DNA from: Oligoflexia bacterium
Lineage (GTDB): Bacteria; Bdellovibrionota; UBA1018
Length of the DNA: 7,697 nt
Assembly (NCBI GenBank): GCA_025352185.1
Contig: JANXTV010000378.1
Span: forward strand, 1-7,697
Direction: 5' to 3'
In this document: positions 1-6,564 of the stretch, piece after piece
Position numbering within the stretch: position 1 is the stretch's first letter
Layout: the number at the start of each line of letters is the position of its first letter
The notes under the pieces: model-generated
What the model was told of the DNA's origin: nothing
Seen by the model: only the letters and a program-made list of their open reading frames with translations
Databases searched by the model: none
Translations under genes and position numbers: made by a program

Positions 1-860
1 CCCAGTTTTCCCTCTGTTCCTACCTCAAGTGCCACACGAGTTACCTCGGATGCGAAAGAGTTTAGCTGATCCACCATTGTATTAATGGTTTTTTTCAACT
101 CCAACATCTCCCCTTTTACGTCAACCGTAATTTTCTTGGAAAGGTCACCATTGGCAACGGCGGTGGTTACACCCGCAATATTCCTTACTTGCGAGGTAAG
201 GTTACCCGCCATCCTGTTTACAGAATCCGTTAAATCTTTCCAAGTTCCGGCTACGCCTGGCACCTCTGCCTGTCCGCCCAGTTTACCCTCAGTACCAACC
301 TCTAGCGCCACACGAGTTACCTCGGATGAGAATGAGTTTAACTGATCCACCATGGTATTAATCGTGTTCTTTAACTCGGCGATTTCTCCCTTCGCGTCGA
401 CGGTAATTTTCTGCGAAAGGTCGCCCTTAGCGACGGCGGTCGTCACTTTCGCGATGTTTCGCACCTGGTTCGTTAAGTTCGAAGCGAGACCGTTCACGTT
501 ATCGGTGAGATCCTTCCACGTGCCGCTTACCCCTTTAACGTCGGCCTGTCCGCCGAGCTTCCCTTCGTTACCCACTTCTTTCGCGACTCGAGTCACCTCG
601 GCAGCGAACGAGTTCAGCTGATCCACCATGGAGTTAACGGTCGTTCCGATGCGAAGGAATTCCCCCCGTACCGGACGTCCCTCGATTTCGAGGAACATTT
701 TCTGCGAAAGGTCGCCTTTAGCGACGGCCGTAATAACCCGCGCGACTTCGTTCGTCGGCGCCACGAGATCTCCGATGAGCTGGTTAACCGAGTTCACACT
801 GGCGGCCCAAGCTCCCTTTGCGGGTCCGACCGAAGCTCGCTCGGTCATTCGCCCCTCTTG
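1..860 (-). repeat. Tandem 276-bp (92-codon) HAMP-unit repeats
   Basis: Three copies of the sequence around CACGAG-TTACCTCGG lie at 35, 311 and 587, exactly 276 bp apart, and each is followed by a CTGATCCACCAT block. The copies starting at 1 and 277 are clearly closer to each other in DNA than to the copy starting at 553. A more diverged unit, with a 5-6 residue insertion around PVRGEF, covers about 628-860. The repeats are coding and stay in frame, so loss or gain of a unit would keep the reading frame. Confidence 0.85.
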
Positions 861-1217
861 ACCGACGATTTTACCAACGCGAAGGAATTCCATCGCCATG
901 TGTTCGTTCAGGCCGATGATGTCATTTAAGAGTTCGCCGATACGGCTGAAGACGCCGTCCTTCTCGTAGGCGAAGCGAACGGAAAAGTCCCCATTTTTCA
1001 CGAGCTTAAGGACATCTCCGAGTTCTTCCACATCAGCAATTAAACTTTTTTCCACGACCGGGGTGGTCGGACGAGTGGCGCGAAATGCCCCATTTTTTTC
1101 GAGCGAACCCGATTTTAAAATCCGAGTTTTTTCCGGGGAAACTTTTTTCGACGCCGGGGAAAGTAATTTAGCGGGGGCTTTCTCCGCATTCGTGATTTCT
1201 GAAAATCCTTTTTTCAT
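1..1217 (-). CDS. Poly-HAMP signalling protein, N-terminal part of a probable hybrid histidine kinase (3' end outside window)
   Basis: About 405 codons are visible. The protein opens with a roughly 57-residue Lys/Ser/Pro-rich stretch lacking any signal peptide or membrane segment, so it should be cytoplasmic. From about residue 60 onward it is a chain of HAMP units with recurrent motifs: VTTAVAKGDLSQKI, NTMVDQLNSF, EVTRVA, GTEGKLGGQA and GTWKDLTD. The first units are divergent, with EGRMTERA and GRPVRGEFLRIG. The later ones repeat every 92 residues exactly. This arrangement is that of soluble multi-HAMP hybrid kinases (related in domain order to fungal group III kinases), which normally continue into HisKA, HATPase and receiver domains; none of these is in view, so the kinase call is inferred. 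The ATG at 1217 is preferred over the in-frame ATG at 1223 because GGGGA sits about 7 nt before it. It is divergent from the response regulator gene. Codon usage changes near position 350. Confidence 0.9.
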   Translation of the reverse strand, partial: MKKGFSEITNAEKAPAKLLSPASKKVSPEKTRILKSGSLEKNGAFRATRPTTPVVEKSLIADVEELGDVLKLVKNGDFSVRFAYEKDGVFSRIGELLNDIIGLNEHMAMEFLRVGKIVGQEGRMTERASVGPAKGAWAASVNSVNQLIGDLVAPTNEVARVITAVAKGDLSQKMFLEIEGRPVRGEFLRIGTTVNSMVDQLNSFAAEVTRVAKEVGNEGKLGGQADVKGVSGTWKDLTDNVNGLASNLTNQVRNIAKVTTAVAKGDLSQKITVDAKGEIAELKNTINTMVDQLNSFSSEVTRVALEVGTEGKLGGQAEVPGVAGTWKDLTDSVNRMAGNLTSQVRNIAGVTTAVANGDLSKKITVDVKGEMLELKKTINTMVDQLNSFASEVTRVALEVGTEGKL

Positions 1218-1283
1218 AAACATTTCCCCAATTTTAAGCCATTAACGGCTGATTTTCGCGTGACTTTTTTAGCTAACACCGCC

Positions 1284-1310
1284 GGAAATTCCTGCAAAGA
1301 TAAAATTTCC
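1284..1310. repeat. Inverted repeat in the divergent promoter gap
   Basis: GGAAATT at 1284-1290 is matched by its exact complement AATTTCC at 1304-1310, with a 13-nt centre. It sits in the 208-bp gap between the poly-HAMP gene and the response regulator gene, where an operator for both could lie. There is no following T run, so it does not look like a terminator. A seven-base, AT-rich match could arise by chance. The rest of the gap (1218-1425) is AT-rich and shows no ORF I believe in. Confidence 0.3.
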
Positions 1311-1340
1311 TAATTCCACGAGGAGAGTTTGCAAATTTAC

Positions 1341-1369
1341 TTGATGCATCTACTTGGCTCCCATAAAAG
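1341..1369 (+). promoter_or_regulatory. Weak sigma-70-like promoter candidate for the response regulator-kinase pair
   Basis: TTGATG at 1341-1346 (4 of 6 matches to TTGACA) and TAAAAG at 1364-1369 (4 of 6 to TATAAT) are separated by exactly 17 nt. Transcription would start near 1376, leaving a leader of about 50 nt before the ATG at 1426. This fits that start codon but not an upstream in-frame TTG at 1354, which would lie inside the promoter. The matches are modest, so chance is quite possible. Confidence 0.3.
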
Positions 1370-1425
1370 TGAAGGGGTTAAGTCGACGTGTCCTGGGATA
1401 CGCCCCAAAAATACGAGCGCAAAAA

Positions 1426-1788
1426 ATGAAAAATGAAATCCTTTTAATCGAAGATGACCGCGATATTCGCGAAGCACTTTCCGAACTCATTCATGACGAG
1501 GGTTACGAAGTACGAACCGCGGAAAACGGCCTGAAAGGTCTCGAACGTCTGCAGGAGGGAAAACTTCCCGATCTCATTTTGGTAGACCTGATGATGCCAA
1601 CGATGTCGGGCGGGGAATTTATTTTGAAGGCCCGCGAACTTCTGAAAGATAAAGTCATGCCGATCATCGTGATGTCCGCGCTCAATAATGCCGAAGCTAG
1701 GGCGACGGAACTCGGTGCCTCCGGCCACTTAAAAAAGCCACTTGCACTCGAAGAGCTCTGTACGATGGTATCGAAATTCTGCCATTAA
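1426..1788 (+). CDS. Single-domain (CheY-like) response regulator
   Basis: A 120-residue stand-alone receiver domain with no output domain. The visible hallmarks are the acidic pair D10-D11 in LLIEDDRD, the phospho-acceptor D54 in LVDLMMP, S84 in the MSA motif, and K104 in KKPL. It should accept phosphate from a histidine kinase or an Hpt protein and act by protein contact or as a phosphate shuttle. The start at 1426 is chosen because the receiver fold begins immediately (MKNEILLIEDD). The frame is open back to a TTG at 1354, but those 24 residues look unconserved. The Shine-Dalgarno before 1426 is poor. It lies 9 nt upstream of the sensor kinase gene and is probably co-transcribed with it, so that kinase is the natural partner by context. 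Confidence 0.9.
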   Translation: MKNEILLIEDDRDIREALSELIHDEGYEVRTAENGLKGLERLQEGKLPDLILVDLMMPTMSGGEFILKARELLKDKVMPIIVMSALNNAEARATELGASGHLKKPLALEELCTMVSKFCH

Positions 1789-1797
1789 GGGGAGTCT

Positions 1798-3954
1798 TTG
1801 GGAACGCACCTGAATCCACAGTATGCCGAAGTCCTGATCGTCGACGATCGACCGGAGAATCTGCTTGCGCTGGAAGCCTCGCTGGAGTCGCGCGACTATA
1901 CGGTGGTGAAGGCGAACTCTGGATACGAAGCGCTTCGCTACCTTCTCCACTTCGAGCCGGCACTCATCCTCATGGACGTCCAAATGCCGGGGCTCGACGG
2001 ATTCGAAACCGTCGCGCTCCTAAAGAAAAGTGAGCGGACACGGAGCATTCCCATCATCTTCCTCACGGCGATTAATATCGACGAAAAGTACGCGCGTCGA
2101 GGTTACCAGTACGGTGCCGTCGATTATATTTATAAACCATTCGACTCCGATATTCTCCGCTCGAAAGTCTCGGTCTTCGTCGATCTCCATAAGAAGTCTC
2201 GCCAGCTCATTGAAGTGCAGAAACTCCTCGCCGAAGGCGAACGGACCGCGAGGGCCCACGAAATCGCGCAGCTCGAAGTCATGAGTCTGAAGCGGGAACG
2301 GGCCGAGCAGAAAAAATATCGAGAACTGGTCGACGGGATCCAACATGGCTTCGTTTGGTCGATCGACGCGCTCACAATGCAGCCTATTTTTATCAGTAAG
2401 AGTGCCGAGTCGATCCTAGGGTATCCACTTACGAGTCTCCTTAATGAAGGTAATTTTCTCGAAAAGCACCTCACTCCCGAAGACCGCGAGTCGTTTTCAA
2501 AAACGATTCGAAATCTGAAGAAGACGGACCATGACTCGGGAATGGAACATCGATTCGTTCGCAGCGATGGTAAAACCACGTGGCTCCATACCGGCGTCCA
2601 GCTCACCGATAACGGCGACGGAACCCGGGACGAAATCCGCGGTTTATCGGTCGATATTACGGAATTAAAGCAAGCAAATCAGATGGTAGAGAATGCCCAT
2701 CTACGAGCCGAACTCCTTTCCGAAGCGAGTCGCATCCTTTCCGACACGGTGGATTCGGGACCCAACTTTAAACTCCTCGCCGAGGGGCTCGTTCCGAAGT
2801 TTGCAAATCTAGTCTACATCGAGCTTCATCCGGAATTCGACCCGGTCGAAACGGTCGAGGCCAGCGCCGCGGTAGAGCCCGAGCACTCACGTCTTCGACA
2901 ACTTAGAAACGCGCTAGAACTCGGCCGATCGATGGTCAAAGAAAACTCCGAATTTCCGGCCGAATATCCCCGCTCGATTCCCTTGATCGCGGGATTCGAA
3001 AACTTACTAGCGGAACCCATCTATATCCGCGGAAATTGCCGGGGCTCGGTTTGTATCTCGTTTAAAGACTCCACGACCGAATATTCGGACGAAGATTCCC
3101 TCATGGTAAAAGATTTAGCGAGGCGTATTGCCGTCGCCGCGGATAATGCTCACCTCTACCGCAAAGCTCAGGATGCGATTCGTAGCCGAGACGAATTTTT
3201 ATCCATTGCTTCGCATGAGCTAAAGACTCCGCTCACTCCGCTGAAACTCCAGACCCAAAGTCTCCTCCGCGCCGTTAAATCAGGAAAAATTACATCGCTC
3301 GGACCCGAACGCATGGAGCGGATGCTTGAAACGTCCGATCGTCAGATCGACCGCCTCACTCGTTTAATCGAAGAACTCCTCGATATTTCACGTATTACGA
3401 GCGGGAAACTCGAACTCGCGCCGACCCATTTCGACCTCGTCGCCCTCATTCGCGAAACGATGGATCGGTTTTCAGATCAGATGTCCCATTCTGGATCGAA
3501 AATTGAACTCGATCTGCCCGAATCCTTACTCGTTCATTGGGACTCGTTCCGGATTGAGCAGGTCCTGGTGAATCTTCTTACGAACGCGATTAAATATGGG
3601 GACGGGAAACCAATCGAGATTCACGGCGCCGAAAAGGACGGTTACGTAGACCTCTTATTCCGGGACCACGGAATCGGAATCGCGGCGGAGGATCACGCGC
3701 GAATTTTTGCTCGTTTCGAACGGGCCGTTTCCAGTAGCCACTTCGGTGGACTCGGACTCGGTCTTTATATCGTTTCCCAGATCGTCGATTCCCATTCTGG
3801 AAAAATTACTGTCGATAGCGAAGTGGGATTGGGTTCGACGTTTCGGGTACGAATCGCGGCCGACCCCATTCCCTTACGGGATTCCTCGAAATCAGGTTCG
3901 CATAGGGCCGGTAGTCCACACTCGCCAACAAGCACACTCGAAGTATTCCCATAA
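1798..3954 (+). CDS. REC-PAS-GAF sensor histidine kinase
   Basis: A 718-residue soluble kinase without membrane segments. Order: receiver domain at about 10-125 (D16-D17, phospho-acceptor D60 in LMDVQMP, T90, K113); a charged helical linker to about 170; PAS at about 172-292 ending in the usual VDITELK; a GAF-like region at about 300-458; HisKA with phospho-acceptor H473 in SHELKTPL; and HATPase with the N box N592-N596 (NLLTNAIKYG), D623 of DHGIGI and the glycine box GGLGLGLY near 650-656. The N-terminal receiver means kinase activity may be gated by another phosphodonor, while PAS and GAF may sense a small ligand or redox state (inference). The start is a TTG at 1798 with AAGGGGAG just before it; spacing is short (3 nt) but no ATG lies upstream of the receiver. 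It follows the CheY-like gene. The last 149 bp overlap the opposite-strand transporter gene, and residues after about 690 form a Ser/Pro-rich tail unlike the family. Confidence 0.93.
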   Translation: MGTHLNPQYAEVLIVDDRPENLLALEASLESRDYTVVKANSGYEALRYLLHFEPALILMDVQMPGLDGFETVALLKKSERTRSIPIIFLTAINIDEKYARRGYQYGAVDYIYKPFDSDILRSKVSVFVDLHKKSRQLIEVQKLLAEGERTARAHEIAQLEVMSLKRERAEQKKYRELVDGIQHGFVWSIDALTMQPIFISKSAESILGYPLTSLLNEGNFLEKHLTPEDRESFSKTIRNLKKTDHDSGMEHRFVRSDGKTTWLHTGVQLTDNGDGTRDEIRGLSVDITELKQANQMVENAHLRAELLSEASRILSDTVDSGPNFKLLAEGLVPKFANLVYIELHPEFDPVETVEASAAVEPEHSRLRQLRNALELGRSMVKENSEFPAEYPRSIPLIAGFENLLAEPIYIRGNCRGSVCISFKDSTTEYSDEDSLMVKDLARRIAVAADNAHLYRKAQDAIRSRDEFLSIASHELKTPLTPLKLQTQSLLRAVKSGKITSLGPERMERMLETSDRQIDRLTRLIEELLDISRITSGKLELAPTHFDLVALIRETMDRFSDQMSHSGSKIELDLPESLLVHWDSFRIEQVLVNLLTNAIKYGDGKPIEIHGAEKDGYVDLLFRDHGIGIAAEDHARIFARFERAVSSSHFGGLGLGLYIVSQIVDSHSGKITVDSEVGLGSTFRVRIAADPIPLRDSSKSGSHRAGSPHSPTSTLEVFP

Positions 3955-4918
3955 GCGGAACGGCCAAGAAAATTCCGATCGTGCCCCAGAGGGCCCCCCA
4001 CACGAGGAATCCAATCACCGCCGCCGTACCGTTTACGTTTACACGCGATCCCACTACTTTCGGGAGCACCACATTATTCGCAAGAATGTGAATCACTACC
4101 GAAGCGATCCCGATAAGTACCGCCGGTCCCACCCCATCAAACTGGAGAAACGCCTGCACCATGGGCAGGGCGGCACCGGCTACCGCGCCGAAAACAGGAA
4201 TCAGGTTGAGAAACCCGGCAATGAGGGCGAACTCCAGTGAACTCTCGAGACCTAACGCTCGGAAGACTACCGCGAAGATCACGGTCATGGTCGTGGCGAG
4301 CAGGATACTCCCCGAGAAAAATCCCCGGGAAACCGAGCGCACTTCTGAACAAATCTGGTGGAGCAATTCTTCATCGGGCACTACTTCCTTTAGTCTTCGG
4401 GCGAGACTCTTCCGTTCGATCAGCATAAAAAACGTAATCAGCGGTACGAAAAAAAACATCGAGAAAAGATCTACTAGGGAATTCATACGATCCGCGAGGT
4501 AACTCGGGAGTACGAGTGCGCGGCTCTCGACGAGTTCCACTTTCTGAACCGGTTCGGGATTCGGTGGTAATAGGAAGTCCGCACTTTTTTGGAGTGATTT
4601 TGCCTTAACGTGAAGACGGCTCGTGAACTGCTGAATTTTCTGGGAGTAGTTCGGGAGGCGCACGGCAACGCGAACCACTGACTGGTAAGAGGCCCATCCG
4701 ACGAGGCCCATGGAGGCCATGGCCAGAATCACGAAAAGCGCGGCCGTACCTTTTAGGGGAAGCTTTAAATATTTTCCGCTAATCTCGATGGCGGGCTCGA
4801 GAAAGAGAAATAGAAAGAAGGCAAGGAGCACGGGAATGAGCACTTTTGCCCCAAAATAGAGAATGCCGAGTAGGACGGCGATTCGCAGAGCTAAAAAATC
4901 CTTTTTCGTGGCTGGCAT
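3806..4918 (-). CDS. AI-2E family (PF01594) multi-pass membrane protein
   Basis: A 370-residue inner-membrane protein with the usual plan: two N-terminal hydrophobic segments (about 10-40), a third at about 55-80, a soluble stretch with amphipathic helices, then a C-terminal block of hydrophobic segments from about 150 to 335. Family hallmarks are NLIPVFG at 238-244, NNVVLPKVVG starting at 281, and the terminal WGTIGIFLAVPL segment. Family members include TqsA (autoinducer-2 export) and sodium/proton antiporters, so the substrate cannot be told from sequence. The ATG at 4918 is preferred because GAGG lies 6 nt before it; an in-frame ATG 12 codons upstream lacks such a site. The C-terminal tail of about 25 residues beyond the family end is antisense to the conserved 3' end of the kinase gene. 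No signalling domain is attached. Confidence 0.88.
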   Translation of the reverse strand: MPATKKDFLALRIAVLLGILYFGAKVLIPVLLAFFLFLFLEPAIEISGKYLKLPLKGTAALFVILAMASMGLVGWASYQSVVRVAVRLPNYSQKIQQFTSRLHVKAKSLQKSADFLLPPNPEPVQKVELVESRALVLPSYLADRMNSLVDLFSMFFFVPLITFFMLIERKSLARRLKEVVPDEELLHQICSEVRSVSRGFFSGSILLATTMTVIFAVVFRALGLESSLEFALIAGFLNLIPVFGAVAGAALPMVQAFLQFDGVGPAVLIGIASVVIHILANNVVLPKVVGSRVNVNGTAAVIGFLVWGALWGTIGIFLAVPLMGILRVCLLASVDYRPYANLISRNPVREWGRPRFVPETSNPIPLRYRQ

Positions 4919-4930
4919 CCTGCACCTCGG

Positions 4931-4959
4931 TTGACATTCACAACGCGTCTCCATAGGTT
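4931..4959 (+). promoter_or_regulatory. Sigma-70-like promoter candidate for the Hpt/ferritin-like pair
   Basis: A perfect TTGACA lies at 4931-4936, followed after exactly 17 nt by TAGGTT at 4954-4959, which keeps the three most conserved -10 positions (T, A and the final T). Transcription would start near 4966, about 70 nt before the TTG start of the Hpt gene at 5035. It lies in the divergent gap with the AI-2E-family gene, whose ATG is at 4918. The -10 is only 3 of 6, so confidence is moderate. Confidence 0.45.
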
Positions 4960-5034
4960 AAGCAAACTCCGTACCTTAAGGGTTCGGCATTTTTAGCACC
5001 ATTTCGGGCGTAAACTTACCGGAGATCATCAGTT

Positions 5035-5373
5035 TTGGTCGACTTAAAGAAATCGGAACCTTTCACTATTTCATCGGAAAGACGTCGAGTTTATCTCGAG
5101 CGTCGCCAAGACGATCTCGCGGCCCTACGTAAGGCACTAGTCGAGGACGATTTTTCGAAGTTTGCGGAAATTGGACACCGTTTAAAAGGAAACGCACGGC
5201 TCTTCGACTTTCCGACGATCGAAGAAGTGGCAATTCGCATGGAAATCGGGGCTACCGATCGGGAACGCACTGCCCTCGCCGCCATCGTGGATCAGTTCGC
5301 TACTTTAATCACCGAACTGTCATCGACACTTTCTAGTGAAGCCGTGCCGAATAAATCGGAATCCGTGGAATAA
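5035..5373 (+). CDS. Stand-alone Hpt phosphotransfer protein
   Basis: A 112-residue helical protein with the Hpt signature HRLKGNARLF; the phosphorylatable histidine is H48, preceded by the typical acidic helix (EDDFSKFAEIG). Hpt proteins carry phosphate between receiver domains in multistep relays and have no kinase activity. The start is a TTG at 5035 with GGAG ending 10 nt before it; no better start exists near the N-terminus. The C-terminal 15 residues are polar and probably disordered. It is 56 nt upstream of the ferritin-like gene on the same strand. Possible partners in the window are the REC of the sensor kinase, the lone CheY-like protein, and any receiver at the missing end of the poly-HAMP protein. 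It resembles the Hpt encoded at 6917-7213, suggesting paralogues. Confidence 0.82.
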   Translation: MVDLKKSEPFTISSERRRVYLERRQDDLAALRKALVEDDFSKFAEIGHRLKGNARLFDFPTIEEVAIRMEIGATDRERTALAAIVDQFATLITELSSTLSSEAVPNKSESVE

Positions 5374-5429
5374 TTCCTCCTTCTCGCTTGGTCCGTTCCT
5401 TGCTGCTTTCAGCTTGGAGAGGACCTTCC

Positions 5430-5942
5430 ATGAATACTTTCATCACGAGTCGCCCGATGCCCTTAGAAAATATTCAGTTCGCATTCCCGGGCGATGACCA
5501 CACGCGAGGTCTCGAGAAAATTCTCCGCGGCGAAAAATCCGCGGTCGAAGCCTATAATCAAGTCATCGAAAAATTTCGGGAAGACCGCCCACGGGTCGTT
5601 GACCTACTCACGGGGATCGCTCGCGACCACGAGGATGCGGTATTTGACCTGAGCCAACTGATTCGAGATGAAGGGATTGAACCCGATGCTCACTCCGGCC
5701 CCTGGGGGAGCGTGGTCCATGGGGTACTTGCCTCGGCCACTCTCTTCGGAAAATCAGGATCGCTCTGGGCGCTGCGGAAGGGCGAAGAAATGGGACTCGA
5801 TCAGTACCGCCTCGCCGTCGAAGAAAGCGAATACTCGGAGGTTCGGAACTACATTCGATTCCGCTCCATCCCCGTTCAGGAGCGCCATATCGATCGCCTC
5901 TCGACCCTCCTCTATCTCCAGTCGGTGGATCGCGCGATCTAG
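5430..5942 (+). CDS. Ferritin-like four-helix-bundle protein, PA2169/DUF2383 type
   Basis: A 170-residue, mostly helical, soluble protein. The first part has LEKILRGEKSAVEAYNQVIEKF (residues 28-49) and a second helix with RDHEDAVFDLSQLI (65-78). The middle has the GPWGS-containing segment (90-94) leading into a hydrophobic helix, followed by KGEEMGLDQYRLAVEE (117-132) and QERHIDRL (150-157). This spacing of E/H-bearing helices and the W-then-GE..(L)..Y pattern matches DUF2383 proteins, which have a ferritin-like fold; candidate metal ligands are E35 or E40, E68, H67, E119 or E120, E151 and H153, but metal binding is not proven. Start at ATG 5430 with GGAGAGGA 6 nt before it, rather than an in-frame start 14 codons upstream. 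It probably shares a transcript with the Hpt gene. Its stop codon shares the sequence CTAG with that of the convergent gene. Confidence 0.75.
   Translation: MNTFITSRPMPLENIQFAFPGDDHTRGLEKILRGEKSAVEAYNQVIEKFREDRPRVVDLLTGIARDHEDAVFDLSQLIRDEGIEPDAHSGPWGSVVHGVLASATLFGKSGSLWALRKGEEMGLDQYRLAVEESEYSEVRNYIRFRSIPVQERHIDRLSTLLYLQSVDRAI
5928..5939. repeat. 12-bp perfect palindrome at a convergent gene junction
   Basis: GATCGCGCGATC reads identically on both strands and is immediately followed by the shared stop site CTAG. It lies inside the last codons of the ferritin-like gene (D-R-A-I). With no loop and no T tract it is not an intrinsic terminator; it could be a protein-binding site, a methylation target (two GATC) or chance. 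Confidence 0.5.
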
Positions 5943-6244
5943 TCGAACGAGGTCACCGGCTCAAGCCTCTTCAGAGATTCCATGAGTGAACCATACTCGG
6001 AATTCCCATAAGCCGCACCCAACCAGCGATGGTCGCCCACGGAAATGCGAATCTTCGATTCAAAATCGTGAGTGATGTCCGAAAAGTCACATTCAAAAGA
6101 AAACGTATGTTCCGGAGGTAACACCTCGAGCGACCGCCGATGCGCGATCCACTCGAGTATTTCGGCCGAAATAAGTTCCTTAACCGAAAGGAAATTCCCC
6201 GCGGTAATGAGTCGATTCCCGAATCTAAGCGGTTTTCTTTTCAC
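5939..6244 (-). CDS. Small protein of unknown function, third gene of a three-gene unit
   Basis: A 101-residue protein I do not recognise. It begins MKRKPLRFGNRLITAG, has an amphipathic helix around residues 20-37 (VKELISAEILEWIAHRRS), then an alternating pattern suggestive of beta strands (TFSFECDFSDI, KIRISVGD), and ends in a short helix. There is no signal peptide or membrane segment. It lacks the D/N-x-S-x-x-G motif expected of PilZ. The start is a GTG at 6244 with GGGAG 7 nt upstream; this places the start inside the end of the preceding gene (20-nt overlap), pointing to translational coupling. The frame is open further upstream but without a ribosome site. Its TAG stop shares a CTAG with the stop of the convergent ferritin-like gene. 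Confidence 0.65.
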   Translation of the reverse strand: MKRKPLRFGNRLITAGNFLSVKELISAEILEWIAHRRSLEVLPPEHTFSFECDFSDITHDFESKIRISVGDHRWLGAAYGNSEYGSLMESLKRLEPVTSFD

Positions 6245-6551
6245 GGATCGGCTCCCGGGCAGCCACCACCGAAAGGCGGACAAACTGATTAAGGACTTCT
6301 TGGAATACCGCCGCCCAAAGTTTACCCATCCCGGCCGCGAAGCGAATTGTACCCGTGTCCGTAACGGCAGTCATACTGCATTCGACGGAACGGTCGCCGC
6401 CATCCGGCGAGTTGAACCGCACGGTGTAGGAATTCACGCTCCCCACTAATTCCGCCACCCCGAGACAATTTCGAATGTGGTCCAGGCTAATGGGGAGCAA
6501 ATCTGAATTCTCAATCCAACACGATTTCCCAAAGAACTCGATGCGGTCCAT
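6225..6551 (-). CDS. Small protein of unknown function, second gene of a three-gene unit
   Basis: A 108-residue soluble protein I do not recognise. The N-terminal half has a helix around LDHIRNCLGVAELVGSV; the middle (SYTVRFNSP, SVECSMTAV, GTIRFAAG) looks like three or four beta strands; then comes an amphipathic helix LWAAVFQEVLNQFVRLSVV and a charged tail REPIREKKTA. The ATG at 6551 has six G residues 6 nt before it, lying in the 13-nt gap after the zinc-ribbon gene's stop; a longer in-frame reading from 6782 runs antiphase through that gene and is rejected. It overlaps the downstream gene by 20 nt. The strands-plus-helix pattern resembles the neighbouring gene product loosely, so the two may form a complex (inference). 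Confidence 0.68.
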   Translation of the reverse strand: MDRIEFFGKSCWIENSDLLPISLDHIRNCLGVAELVGSVNSYTVRFNSPDGGDRSVECSMTAVTDTGTIRFAAGMGKLWAAVFQEVLNQFVRLSVVAAREPIREKKTA

Positions 6552-6564
6552 ACTGCACCCCCCT

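Noticed and set aside
85..861. Open frames on the plus strand across the HAMP repeats (85-345, 352-621, 628-861)
   Set aside because: They recur with the 276-bp repeat register and are antisense to the poly-HAMP gene, whose conserved motifs are unmistakable on the minus strand.
1354..1425. N-terminal extension of the response regulator from a TTG at 1354
   Set aside because: The 24 added residues look unlike any receiver, the TTG has no ribosome site at proper spacing, and a promoter candidate overlaps it.
3707..4240. Plus-strand open frame of 177 residues spanning the kinase-transporter junction
   Set aside because: It is low-complexity in character, has no recognisable domain, and lies over two well-supported genes.
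4919..4954. Twelve-codon upstream start of the AI-2E-family gene at 4954
   Set aside because: The extra residues (Cys/Arg-rich) lie outside the family, and the ATG at 4918 has a proper GAGG site while 4954 has none nearby.
6245..6283. TTG start at 6283 for the third small gene
   Set aside because: The GTG at 6244 has GGGAG at good spacing; the upstream start would lie deep in the preceding gene without a ribosome site.
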